A DNA stretch of 64,000 nt from the NCBI GenBank assembly GCA_050290225.1, contig JBNKHG010000056.1, forward strand, positions 146,632 to 210,631, given 5' to 3'. Shown one piece after another: positions 1-7,979 of this stretch (position 1 is its first letter; the number at the start of each line of letters is the position of its first letter). The stretch comes from JBNKHG01 sp050290225 (lineage in GTDB: Bacteria > Pseudomonadota > Gammaproteobacteria > Pseudomonadales > Cellvibrionaceae). Below the pieces are notes generated by a model. That model was not told the origin of the DNA. It worked only from the letters and a program-made list of their open reading frames with translations, and made no database searches. Position numbers and translations under genes: made by a program.

Positions 1-1
1 C

Positions 2-2254
2 CGCGACGCCTCTTCTCACACCCTGTTATTGGTATTTATCGCCACCGCAGTGGCCATGCCCCATATTTTTCATATGAGCGTGGTGGAAAATCCCATGACC
101 CACGCCACCTATACGGTGAGCTGGGCCTTTCCCCTGTTCCTGCTGTTTATGGCCCTGCCGCTGTTTCCCATCCTCTGGGCAGGCTTTGAGCTGGGTGTGC
201 CCCTGCCTACGCAGTACTTCACCATCGGCGTGCCGATCATGATGGGCTCGCCCACTTTTACCATTATTGCCTTTATCGGCGGTCTGTCCGCCGCCACCGG
301 CGCGCTGATACTGATAAGCCTGGCCTTGTCGACCATGGTAATGAACCACTGGCTACTGCCCATTTCCAGAGTCAATGACAAGGCAGATCTCTACACCCAA
401 TTGCTCTGGCTGCGACGCGTCACCGTCGCCGCCATATTTGCCGGTGGTTACATCTTCTACCTGATGCTGGGCAACAATTACAGCCTCACCAACCTGGCCC
501 TGATGGCATTTATTGCAACACTGCAGTTTCTTCCCAGCATAGCCGCTGTCGCTTACTGGCCCAAGGCCAATCACAGTGGCGTGATCGCAGGCCTCTGCCT
601 CGGGAGCACTGTATGGGCACTGGGCCTTTTCCTGCCGGTGATTGCCGACTGGCAGTCCCTGCAAATCCCACTTCTCGACGTGTCGATTCCGGTGGGTGTC
701 GATCACTGGAACCACGTAACCCTGATCTCCCTTTGTCTCAATACCCTTGCATTCGTATTGATTTCCAACCTCACTGAGCAAAGCGACGAAGAACGTTACA
801 GTGCCGAACTTTGTGCCGATGACGAGCTCAGCCAGCCGGTGCGCCTGGCGCTGGACGTGCACTCGGCGGAGGAGTTTCGAACCCGTCTGGCAAAGCCCCT
901 GGGCTCGGCCAGCGCCTCCGAAGAGGTGGACAGAGCCCTACACCAGCTCAGCCTCAATCCCAACGAGCGGCGACCCTACGCCCTTCGCCGGCTACGCGAC
1001 CAGCTTGAGGCCAACCTCTCCGGCCTGATGGGGATTGCCGTGGCCAGCGAGATCCTGGACCACTATATTCCTTACAGGCTCCCCGACAGTGAGGGCACTG
1101 CCGACATCAACCTGATAGAGAGTCGCCTGGCCCAATACCGCAACCACCTAACCGGCTTGGCCGCCGAACTCAATAATCTGCGCCTCTATCACCGTAAAAC
1201 CCTTCGCGAACTGCCTATGGCGGTCTGCTCCCTGGGCCGGGATATGGAAATCCTGATGTGGAACCGCGCAATGGCGGACCTGACAGGCATCTCCAGTCGC
1301 GAGGTGACAGGCTCTCACCTCAGTGACCTGGCCGAACCCTGGCAATCACTGCTGAGCCACTTCAGCCGCAGCAGTAAAGCCCACCTCCACAAGCAGGAGG
1401 TGAAGCTCAATGACCGCCCCCATTGGTTCAGCCTGCACAAAGCCAATATCGAAGGTCCGGTAGCCCGCAGCGCCGATGGCCAGGTGATCTTGGTGGAGGA
1501 TGTGACCGAAATCCAGTTACTGGAACAGGAGCTGATTCACAGCGAACGGCTGGCATCAATTGGACGCCTGGCCGCCGGTGTGGCCCACGAAATTGGCAAT
1601 CCCATTACCGGCATTGCCTGCCTGGCCCAAAATCTGCGCTATGAATCAGACAATGGTGAGGTGACGGAAACCGCAGACCAGATTCTGAGCCAGACGGACC
1701 GGGTAAGCCGTATAGTGCATTCACTGGTGAGCTTCTCCCACAGCGGCCAACACGAGACACAGGACTTCCAGCCGGTAAAGCTGTATACCTGCGCCGAGGA
1801 GGCTATCCACCTGCTGTCCCTGCAGAAGGAGGAAACCCAGGTACGTTTTATCAACGACATCCCCGAGGAAGCCTGTGTTTGCGGTGATACTCAACGACTG
1901 ATCCAGGTGTTTATCAACTTGCTCTCCAACGCGCGAGATGCCAGCCCCGAGGACAGCCGTGTCACCCTGACTGGCACAATAGGTAGCAACTCCGTTACCA
2001 TAAGTGTTACCGACGAGGGCCCGGGTATCGCCCCTGAACATATGGAGCGTCTCCTTGAGCCCTTCTTCACCACCAAGGAACCAGGCAAGGGTACTGGTTT
2101 GGGCTTGGCCATGGTCTACAGCATCGTAGAGGACCACAATGGCCAGCTGGATATCGAAAGCCCGGTGGATAGAGATAGTGGTTGCGGCACACGCTTCAGC
2201 TTCCAATTGCCGCGCCAACTAAACCCCGGACAACGGGACCGGGAGTTTGAGTAA
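2..2254 (+). CDS. cbrA: CbrA-like transporter-fused sensor histidine kinase (5' partial)
   Basis: Membrane sensor kinase that in Pseudomonas controls carbon/nitrogen balance with CbrB. The reading frame is open to the left edge, so the first TTG in the window (position 29) is not the real start. About 750 residues are visible. The first ~250 are hydrophobic helices of the sodium/solute symporter (SLC5-like) input domain, followed by a PAS-like segment, a dimerisation domain with phospho-acceptor His near visible residue 529 (AHEIGNP) and an HATPase domain with N box (NLLSNARDAS), DEGPGI and GKGTGLGLA. The transporter-plus-kinase architecture and the adjacent CbrB, A-rich RNA and pcnB identify it. 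A generic SSS-domain kinase of unknown ligand is the only real alternative. Confidence 0.9.
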   Translation, partial: RDASSHTLLLVFIATAVAMPHIFHMSVVENPMTHATYTVSWAFPLFLLFMALPLFPILWAGFELGVPLPTQYFTIGVPIMMGSPTFTIIAFIGGLSAATGALILISLALSTMVMNHWLLPISRVNDKADLYTQLLWLRRVTVAAIFAGGYIFYLMLGNNYSLTNLALMAFIATLQFLPSIAAVAYWPKANHSGVIAGLCLGSTVWALGLFLPVIADWQSLQIPLLDVSIPVGVDHWNHVTLISLCLNTLAFVLISNLTEQSDEERYSAELCADDELSQPVRLALDVHSAEEFRTRLAKPLGSASASEEVDRALHQLSLNPNERRPYALRRLRDQLEANLSGLMGIAVASEILDHYIPYRLPDSEGTADINLIESRLAQYRNHLTGLAAELNNLRLYHRKTLRELPMAVCSLGRDMEILMWNRAMADLTGISSREVTGSHLSDLAEPWQSLLSHFSRSSKAHLHKQEVKLNDRPHWFSLHKANIEGPVARSADGQVILVEDVTEIQLLEQELIHSERLASIGRLAAGVAHEIGNPITGIACLAQNLRYESDNGEVTETADQILSQTDRVSRIVHSLVSFSHSGQHETQDFQPVKLYTCAEEAIHLLSLQKEETQVRFINDIPEEACVCGDTQRLIQVFINLLSNARDASPEDSRVTLTGTIGSNSVTISVTDEGPGIAPEHMERLLEPFFTTKEPGKGTGLGLAMVYSIVEDHNGQLDIESPVDRDSGCGTRFSFQLPRQLNPGQRDREFE

Positions 2255-2341
2255 CAGTATTTTAAACTATGGACCAAACCGACCACGACTGCGGACAACC
2301 GCGCCGTCACCTGCAAGGTTAATCAGACACACAAGAGCCCT

Positions 2342-3736
2342 ATGAGTAAAATCCTGATCGTCGAAGATGAAGCCATTATCCGCAGTGCCCTGCGCAAACT
2401 ACTGGAACGCAACAAGTATGAGGTTGATGAGGCGGCCTCAATCAAAGAGGCGGTTGGCAAATACCAGCTCAGTGGCTACAACCTGATTATCAGCGACCTG
2501 AGACTACCGGGAGCGCCTGGGACTGACCTGATCAAACTCGCGGGCGACATTCCGGTACTGATCATGACCAGCTACGCCAGCCTGCGTTCCGCCGTGGACT
2601 CCATGCGCATGGGCGCGGTGGACTATATCGCCAAACCCTTCGATCATGACGAGATGATAGCCGCGGTCAAACGGGTAATTGGCAAGGCTCAGGATGCCGC
2701 CCGACAAACCACCAAATCCAAAACCTCGAGTCATGCCACCGGCGGCATGATCGGCAACAGCGGGGTAATGAAAAACCTGTACAACCGCATTCACAAAGTG
2801 GCTCCCACCAATGCCACAGTACTGGTGCACGGGGAAACAGGTACCGGCAAAGAGTTGGTGGCCCGCGCCATCCACAACGAGAGCCGCAGACGAGACAACC
2901 CACTGATCTCCGTAAACTGCGCTGCTATCCCGGAAACCCTGATCGAATCAGAACTTTTTGGCCATGAAAAAGGCGCCTTTACCGGTGCTGCCAGCACCCG
3001 GGAGGGACTGGTCGCCGCTGCTGATGGCGGCACGCTTTTCCTGGATGAGATAGGGGAGCTGCCCCTGGAAGCCCAAGCCCGCCTGTTGAGGGTGCTACAG
3101 GAAGGAGAGGTGCGCCCCATCGGATCGGTAGTATCACGCAAGGTCGACGTGCGCCTGATCGCCGCCACCCACCGCAACCTGCGTAAACTTGCACAGGAAG
3201 GAAAATTCCGCGAAGACCTGTTTTACCGGATCAATGTGGTGCAACTGAGCTTGCCGCCCCTGCGTGAGCGCGGCAAGGACATTATCTCGCTGGCTGAAAC
3301 TCTGCTGGAACGCTACTGCGAACAATTTAACAAGCCCCTGCTTAATCTGTCTCCAGAAGCGGTGCAAGCCATCACCACTTACACCTGGCCCGGAAATGTC
3401 CGGGAAATGGAAAACGCCATTCAACGCGCCGTCATTCTCTGTGAAGACAATGCTGAAATCAGCCATGAGCTGCTGTCTATCGACCTGGATCTGGTCAAGG
3501 TCGATACGGAGGAATTGGAAGATGATTTCGCGCCTCGCAGCAAGCTTCCCTCCAAAACCGTCGACCCCAATGAAGACCTGTCCCTTGAGGATTATTTCCA
3601 GCGCTTTGTCCTTGAACACCAGGACACCATGAGCGAAACCGAGCTGGCCCGCAAACTTGGGGTCAGCCGAAAGTGCCTGTGGGAGAGGCGCCAACGCCTT
3701 GGAATTCCGCGCAAGAGAACTGCCAGCGCCAAATAA
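2342..3736 (+). CDS. cbrB: NtrC-family response regulator CbrB
   Basis: Sigma-54-dependent activator paired with the upstream kinase. It has 464 residues: a receiver domain with likely phospho-Asp D52 (LIISDLRLPG), an AAA+ domain with Walker A GETGTGKE at residues 164-171 and the sigma-54 contact loop GAFTGA at 211-216, and a C-terminal Fis-type helix-turn-helix at roughly 425-460. It starts at ATG, 87 bp after the kinase stop. In Pseudomonas CbrB activates the sigma-54 promoter of crcZ, and exactly such a promoter follows this gene. Complete, with no odd residues seen. Confidence 0.93.
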   Translation: MSKILIVEDEAIIRSALRKLLERNKYEVDEAASIKEAVGKYQLSGYNLIISDLRLPGAPGTDLIKLAGDIPVLIMTSYASLRSAVDSMRMGAVDYIAKPFDHDEMIAAVKRVIGKAQDAARQTTKSKTSSHATGGMIGNSGVMKNLYNRIHKVAPTNATVLVHGETGTGKELVARAIHNESRRRDNPLISVNCAAIPETLIESELFGHEKGAFTGAASTREGLVAAADGGTLFLDEIGELPLEAQARLLRVLQEGEVRPIGSVVSRKVDVRLIAATHRNLRKLAQEGKFREDLFYRINVVQLSLPPLRERGKDIISLAETLLERYCEQFNKPLLNLSPEAVQAITTYTWPGNVREMENAIQRAVILCEDNAEISHELLSIDLDLVKVDTEELEDDFAPRSKLPSKTVDPNEDLSLEDYFQRFVLEHQDTMSETELARKLGVSRKCLWERRQRLGIPRKRTASAK

Positions 3737-3742
3737 CCGCTG

Positions 3743-3789
3743 TGTTACCCAAATAGGGATAGGTAACAGACCCCGAAACAATAAGTAAC
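3743..3789 (+). promoter_or_regulatory. Putative CbrB upstream activating sites
   Basis: A palindrome TGTTACC-N12-GGTAACA lies at 3743-3768 and a further half site GTAAC at 3785-3789, starting 6 bp after the cbrB stop. They sit about 80-120 bp upstream of the -24/-12 promoter, the usual distance for an NtrC-type enhancer. A TGTTAC/GTAACA half-site resembles what I recall of the Pseudomonas CbrB site. The palindrome is seen directly; the assignment to CbrB is inferred from position. Confidence 0.6.
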
Positions 3790-3864
3790 GATTTTAAATA
3801 ACTTTTTCTGCTTAAAAAGATCCAAAAAAAACTAAGCCTTTGATTTTTATAGATAAAATAAAAT

Positions 3865-3880
3865 TGGCACGTGAAATGCT
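3865..3880 (+). promoter_or_regulatory. Sigma-54 (-24/-12) promoter of CrcZ-like RNA
   Basis: TGGCACG at 3865-3871, four bases, then ATGCT at 3876-3880. The invariant GG (3866-3867) and GC (3878-3879) have the required spacing, and the match to TGGCACG-N4-TTGCW is close to perfect. Predicted transcription start near 3890. No protein-coding frame follows for more than 500 bp, so this promoter drives a non-coding transcript. Confidence 0.8.
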
Positions 3881-3890
3881 ATATTTATGT

Positions 3891-4200
3891 GACAAAAATA
3901 AGAACAATAAATAATAAAAACGACGAAATTTTAAAATAAAAACAATAAACAATAATAAATGCGCAATCACTAAAATAACGACAACAAATAATAATTAAAA
4001 AAGATAATAAAAATAACGACAACAATAATAAAATTAGTAGCAATGATAGCTACAAAACTGACTACTCAATAACTTGGAGAGGGTTTGCCAGTAAAGCAAA
4101 TTGCCAAAAGGGCAGGGAAGCACCACTTCCTAGTAAAACAGGGTTAAAATAAAGATTCTTCGGGAGAGCCGTGCCAGTAACGACTCTCCCGTTTTGCTTT
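3891..4200 (+). ncRNA. crcZ: CrcZ-like small RNA (Hfq/Crc-titrating)
   Basis: Predicted transcript of about 310 nt between a sigma-54 promoter and a rho-independent terminator, placed between cbrB and pcnB exactly as crcZ is in Pseudomonas. From about 3895 to 4045 it is very A-rich and carries many overlapping AAnAAnAA motifs (for example AACAATAA, AATAATAA, AACGACAACAATAATAA), the kind bound by Hfq with Crc in catabolite repression. A G-rich structured part follows (about 4070-4160). Location, promoter and motifs all agree. Boundaries are inferred, and it is somewhat shorter than the roughly 400-nt Pseudomonas RNA. Primary sequence need not be conserved. Confidence 0.72.
4161..4200 (+). terminator. 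Rho-independent terminator of CrcZ-like RNA
   Basis: Inverted repeat CGGGAGAG (4161-4168) with CTCTCCCG (4184-4191), extended by a CGT/ACG inner pairing, followed by TTTTGCTTT. It ends the transcript 240 bp before pcnB. No other feature is visible at 4201-4439 apart from the likely pcnB promoter region. Confidence 0.8.
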
Positions 4201-4439
4201 GTGGGGACCGGCTTTTTCATAAGCCCCCATTAACCCGTCCATTTGCCCACCAATGTTATCTATACACCTGCCCCCACCCCGGGGACACACCTCAACGGCG
4301 GTTTTTAATTTGTGCGCCTGAAACCATCAAATTTCGCCTCACTCCCCGCCCGTGCTACACTTCGCCCCTTTCGTATACCCAGCCCACGCCAATACACTTG
4401 GCGCACAATTCTATATCGGGGTCTGCAGAGCAAAGCACC

Positions 4440-5798
4440 ATGCTAAAACGGTTGTTTAAATATCTTCCTTCCGCCCGTAACCAGGGCAAACCCCAGATTA
4501 TCCCGCGCGAGCACCACCCTATCTCCCGGAAGTCCATCAGCCCCGGCGCCATCAAGATCATGAAGCGCCTCAACGAGGTCGGGCACGAGAGCTACCTGGT
4601 GGGCGGCGGTGTCCGCGACCTGTTGTTGGGAGGCCACCCCAAGGATTTCGACATCGCCACCGACGCGACCCCGGAACAGATCAAACACCTGTTTCGCGGG
4701 GCCCGTATCATCGGTCGTCGCTTTCGTATCGTACACGTGCGCATGGGTCGTGAAATTATCGAAGTCACCACCTTTCGCGCTCACCACAATGAGGCGAGTC
4801 ACCAGAAGGAGGCCGCCCAATCAGATCACGGCATGCTGCTGCGCGACAATGTCTATGGTGATCTCAGGTCAGATGCGGCGCGGCGCGACTTTACCATTAA
4901 CGCCCTTTACTACACCCTGGACGGTTTCGCTATTCATGACTACGCTGGCGGCGTCAAGGATATCAAGCGGCGCCTGATTCGCATGATTGGCGACCCCGCA
5001 ACTCGCTACAAGGAAGACCCGGTACGCATGCTGCGGGCGGTCCGCTTTGCCGCAAAGCTGGGCTTCACCATTGAACCGGACACCGCCAAACCAATCCCTG
5101 AACTCTCGGAGTTGCTGGCTCATGTCCCCGCCGCACGCCTGTTTGAGGAAGTACTGAAATTATTCATGTCCGGTTCGGCCACGGCCACTTTCCACCAATT
5201 GCGGGAATATAGTCTGCTGGCTTACCTGTTCCCTGGTACCGAGGCCCACCTGCAGCGGGGCGACCTGATCGGTTCACGCCTCATCGAACAGGCCATGCTC
5301 AACACCGACAAACGAATCCGCAACAATCAGCGCGTGACGCCGGCCTTTATCTACGCGGCCCTGCTTTGGCCTCCCCTGATAAAAGAAAAGCAGAAACTGC
5401 AAGCACGTAACATCCCCGCGGTCACTGCACTGCAGCAGGCCTCGCTAGCTGTCATCAACAAACAACTGACCCACACCTCCATTCCCAAGCGATTCCTGAT
5501 ACCCATGCGCGAAATCTGGGACTTGCAGGAACGTTTGCCACGGCGCCAGGGTAAACGCGCCGAACGACTCATGGAGCACCCGCGGTTCAGGGCCGCCTAT
5601 GACTTTGTTTTGCTGCGCGAAGAAGCGGGGGAAGACCTCAATGGACTCGGCAGTTGGTGGACCCGCTACCAGGTTGCCGATGAAGCAGAGCGTCAGCAGC
5701 TGCTCGACAAACTCGATGACGGTTCCGGCAGCCACAAACCCCGCCGCCGTCGCCGCCGGAGAAAACCCGCAACAGCAAACAGCGAGGGCGCCAGCTAA
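4440..5798 (+). CDS. pcnB: Poly(A) polymerase I
   Basis: Adds 3' poly(A) tails to RNAs and so promotes their decay. The ATG at 4440 gives 452 residues, close to the usual ~460. The frame is open further upstream to about 4194, but that part overlaps the terminator and has no family similarity. It shows GGGVRDLLLG and the nucleotidyltransferase Asp pair DFD near residues 69-71, the RRDFTINAL and EDPVRMLRA motifs, and a very basic C-terminal tail (RRRRRRRK). folK follows with no gap. The position next to CbrB/CrcZ is conserved in Pseudomonas. Confidence 0.95.
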   Translation: MLKRLFKYLPSARNQGKPQIIPREHHPISRKSISPGAIKIMKRLNEVGHESYLVGGGVRDLLLGGHPKDFDIATDATPEQIKHLFRGARIIGRRFRIVHVRMGREIIEVTTFRAHHNEASHQKEAAQSDHGMLLRDNVYGDLRSDAARRDFTINALYYTLDGFAIHDYAGGVKDIKRRLIRMIGDPATRYKEDPVRMLRAVRFAAKLGFTIEPDTAKPIPELSELLAHVPAARLFEEVLKLFMSGSATATFHQLREYSLLAYLFPGTEAHLQRGDLIGSRLIEQAMLNTDKRIRNNQRVTPAFIYAALLWPPLIKEKQKLQARNIPAVTALQQASLAVINKQLTHTSIPKRFLIPMREIWDLQERLPRRQGKRAERLMEHPRFRAAYDFVLLREEAGEDLNGLGSWWTRYQVADEAERQQLLDKLDDGSGSHKPRRRRRRRKPATANSEGAS

Positions 5799-6284
5799 GT
5801 GTCAGTAATCGCTTACATCGGCCTCGGCAGCAACCTCAACAACCCTCGTCGACAGGTCGAATCCGCATTTACTACCCTGGCGAGACTGGCGCACACCCGG
5901 CTCACTGGTCAATCCCGTCTTTATCGGAGCGCCCCGGTGGGTCCTGGCGAGCAACCGGACTATATCAACGCCGTGGCTCGCCTTGAAACCCGCCTGGAAG
6001 CCCATACCTTGCTGGACGCGCTGCAACAGATCGAAAGTGACCACCAACGTGTACGTCGCGAACGCTGGGGACCACGCACCCTGGACCTGGATCTGCTGCT
6101 GTACGGGGATCGCGAAATTGCCACTGAACGACTTACAGTACCCCATCCCTACCTGGGAGAGCGCAACTTTGTTCTCTATCCACTGGCGGACCTGGCGCCA
6201 GAATTAGTACTTCCCAATGGCCAGGCACTTGAGTCATTATTAGCGCGGACACCCCGGGCAGACCTGGACGTGCTGGAGGCTTGA
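5799..6284 (+). CDS. folK: HPPK, 6-hydroxymethyl-dihydropterin pyrophosphokinase
   Basis: Transfers pyrophosphate from ATP to 6-hydroxymethyl-7,8-dihydropterin in folate synthesis. It has 161 residues, normal for the family, with N-terminal GLGSN and the metal/pterin motif GPRTLDLDLLLYG at about residues 87-99. The start is a GTG directly after the pcnB TAA, which implies translational coupling. The folP product, which uses its product, is encoded elsewhere in this window at 20562-21404. Confidence 0.96.
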   Translation: MSVIAYIGLGSNLNNPRRQVESAFTTLARLAHTRLTGQSRLYRSAPVGPGEQPDYINAVARLETRLEAHTLLDALQQIESDHQRVRRERWGPRTLDLDLLLYGDREIATERLTVPHPYLGERNFVLYPLADLAPELVLPNGQALESLLARTPRADLDVLEA

Positions 6285-6327
6285 ACCCCGACCATCGGGT
6301 TCACACCGAAGAATACAGGAGTAAAGA

Positions 6328-7008
6328 GTGGCAGACGGTTTTGACATGCAGCTGGACCTCACCGGCCTGGAACTACCGCGATATATCGCCATCGAAGGGC
6401 CCATCGGGGTCGGCAAGACGACCTTGGCCAAGAACCTCGCTCAAACCTTTAATTACGAGACCATGCTGGAGCAAGCAGAGGAAAATCCCTTTCTTGAACG
6501 ATTTTACCTGGACCAGCAAAACACTGCCCTGCCGACACAGCTCTTCTTCCTCTTTCAACGCACCAAGCAGCTGCAGGAGCAACGCCAGGGTGATATGTTC
6601 GAGCCGGTTCGGGTGGCCGACTTCCTGATGGAAAAGGACCAGCTGTTTGCCCAGGTCACCCTCGACGACGACGAACTGCGTCTCTACCAACAGGTCTACG
6701 ATCAACTGACTATCGATGCACCGCAGCCGGACCTGGTGATTTTTTTACAAGCCCCGGTCGATGTGTTGCTGGAGCGAATTCGCCACCGAGGCATAGCCTC
6801 CGAGCGCCATATCGATACTGACTACCTTAACGCGCTCAACGATGCCTATACCCATTTTTTCCACTACTATGACCGCTCGCCTCTGTTGATCGTTAACGCC
6901 GCCGACCTGGATCTGGCCAACAATCCCCAGCACTATCAGCATCTGGTCGAATATATGTTGCGCATCAAGAGCGGCCGGCACTACTACAATCCACCACCTA
7001 CGCTTTGA
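6328..7008 (+). CDS. Deoxynucleoside kinase (dAK/dGK/dCK family)
   Basis: Predicted salvage kinase phosphorylating deoxynucleosides. It has 226 residues, with P-loop GPIGVGKTT at 24-32, an ERFYLD segment, a central DLVIFLQAPVDVLLERI strand-helix and an ERHID lid-region motif. The GTG start is preceded by AGGAG at 6317-6321. It lies between folK and panB. Substrate (dA, dG or dC) cannot be read from the sequence, so no gene symbol is given. Confidence 0.88.
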   Translation: MADGFDMQLDLTGLELPRYIAIEGPIGVGKTTLAKNLAQTFNYETMLEQAEENPFLERFYLDQQNTALPTQLFFLFQRTKQLQEQRQGDMFEPVRVADFLMEKDQLFAQVTLDDDELRLYQQVYDQLTIDAPQPDLVIFLQAPVDVLLERIRHRGIASERHIDTDYLNALNDAYTHFFHYYDRSPLLIVNAADLDLANNPQHYQHLVEYMLRIKSGRHYYNPPPTL

Positions 7009-7080
7009 GCGCTAAAGGCGTCAACTGCAATTGCCCGGCGGCACCTACCCGCGCACAATTCAAAGCAGGAGTTACAACCC

Positions 7081-7908
7081 ATGCCCTCCGGAACCCCCTC
7101 AAAGGCTTCGGCTCTCGCCAAGGCCGTTACCGTCAACACCCTGCGCACGATGAAAGCCGCGGGGGAGAAATTCGTCACTGTCGCCCTTTACGACGCACCC
7201 ATGGCCGCCATGGCCCAAAAGAGCGGTATCGAAGTATTGCTGGTGGGCGACTCCCTGGGCATGACGGTACTGGGATACGACAGTACCATCCCCGTCACCA
7301 TGGAGCAGATGATTTACCATGTGGAAGCGGTAAAACGCGGTAACGACAAGTCCCTGATCATGGGCGACCTGCCGTTTATGACCTATGCCACACCGGAAGA
7401 TGCCATGCGCAATGCCTCCCGCATCATGCAGGCCGGCGCTCATATGGTAAAGCTGGAGGGCGGCGAATGGTTGGCAGAAACTGTGCGTATGCTGAGCGAA
7501 CGGGGTATTCCGGTGTGCGCCCACTTGGGCCTGACGCCCCAGTCTGTCAACAAGTTCGGCGGTTTCCGGGTACAGGGCCGCAAGGACGATCAGGCCCAGG
7601 CTATTCTACGCGATGCCAAGTTACTGGACGAAGCCGGAGCCGACCTGCTGGTGCTGGAGTGCGTGCCCGTGGCACTGGCTAAGGCCATTACCGCCGCCGT
7701 ATCCATGCCCACCATCGGCATAGGCGCGGGGCGTGAAACCGATGCCCAGGTATTGGTGATTAACGACATCCTCGGGCTGACAGAGCAGCCGCCGAAGTTT
7801 TCCAAGAATTTCCTGGTGGAGGCGAAGGATATCCCGGGAGCGCTGCAAAAATACGCCGCCGATGTCAAAGCCGACATCTTTCCCAGCGAAGACCATATCT
7901 TTTGCTAG
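7081..7908 (+). CDS. panB: Ketopantoate hydroxymethyltransferase
   Basis: First committed step of pantothenate synthesis: methylene-THF plus 2-ketoisovalerate gives ketopantoate. It has 275 residues with the conserved LLVGDSLGM, LIMGDLPFMTY, KLEGG and CAHLGLTPQ motifs. The ATG has a good AGGAG ribosome site 8 bp upstream. In Pseudomonas panC follows panB. Here a terminator follows instead and the next gene is convergent pnp, so panC must lie elsewhere. Confidence 0.96.
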   Translation: MPSGTPSKASALAKAVTVNTLRTMKAAGEKFVTVALYDAPMAAMAQKSGIEVLLVGDSLGMTVLGYDSTIPVTMEQMIYHVEAVKRGNDKSLIMGDLPFMTYATPEDAMRNASRIMQAGAHMVKLEGGEWLAETVRMLSERGIPVCAHLGLTPQSVNKFGGFRVQGRKDDQAQAILRDAKLLDEAGADLLVLECVPVALAKAITAAVSMPTIGIGAGRETDAQVLVINDILGLTEQPPKFSKNFLVEAKDIPGALQKYAADVKADIFPSEDHIFC

Positions 7909-7922
7909 CGGAATACCCGGCA

Positions 7923-7953
7923 TAAAAAAGCCCGCTATCGAGCGGGCTTTTTT
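7923..7953. terminator. Bidirectional terminator between panB and pnp
   Basis: AAAAAAGCCCGCT, loop ATCG, AGCGGGCTTTTTT: a perfect inverted repeat with A and T tracts on both sides, placed between convergent panB and pnp. It can terminate both transcripts. Confidence 0.9.
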
Positions 7954-7979
7954 ACAGGCAGTTTAAATAACGACGCGAA

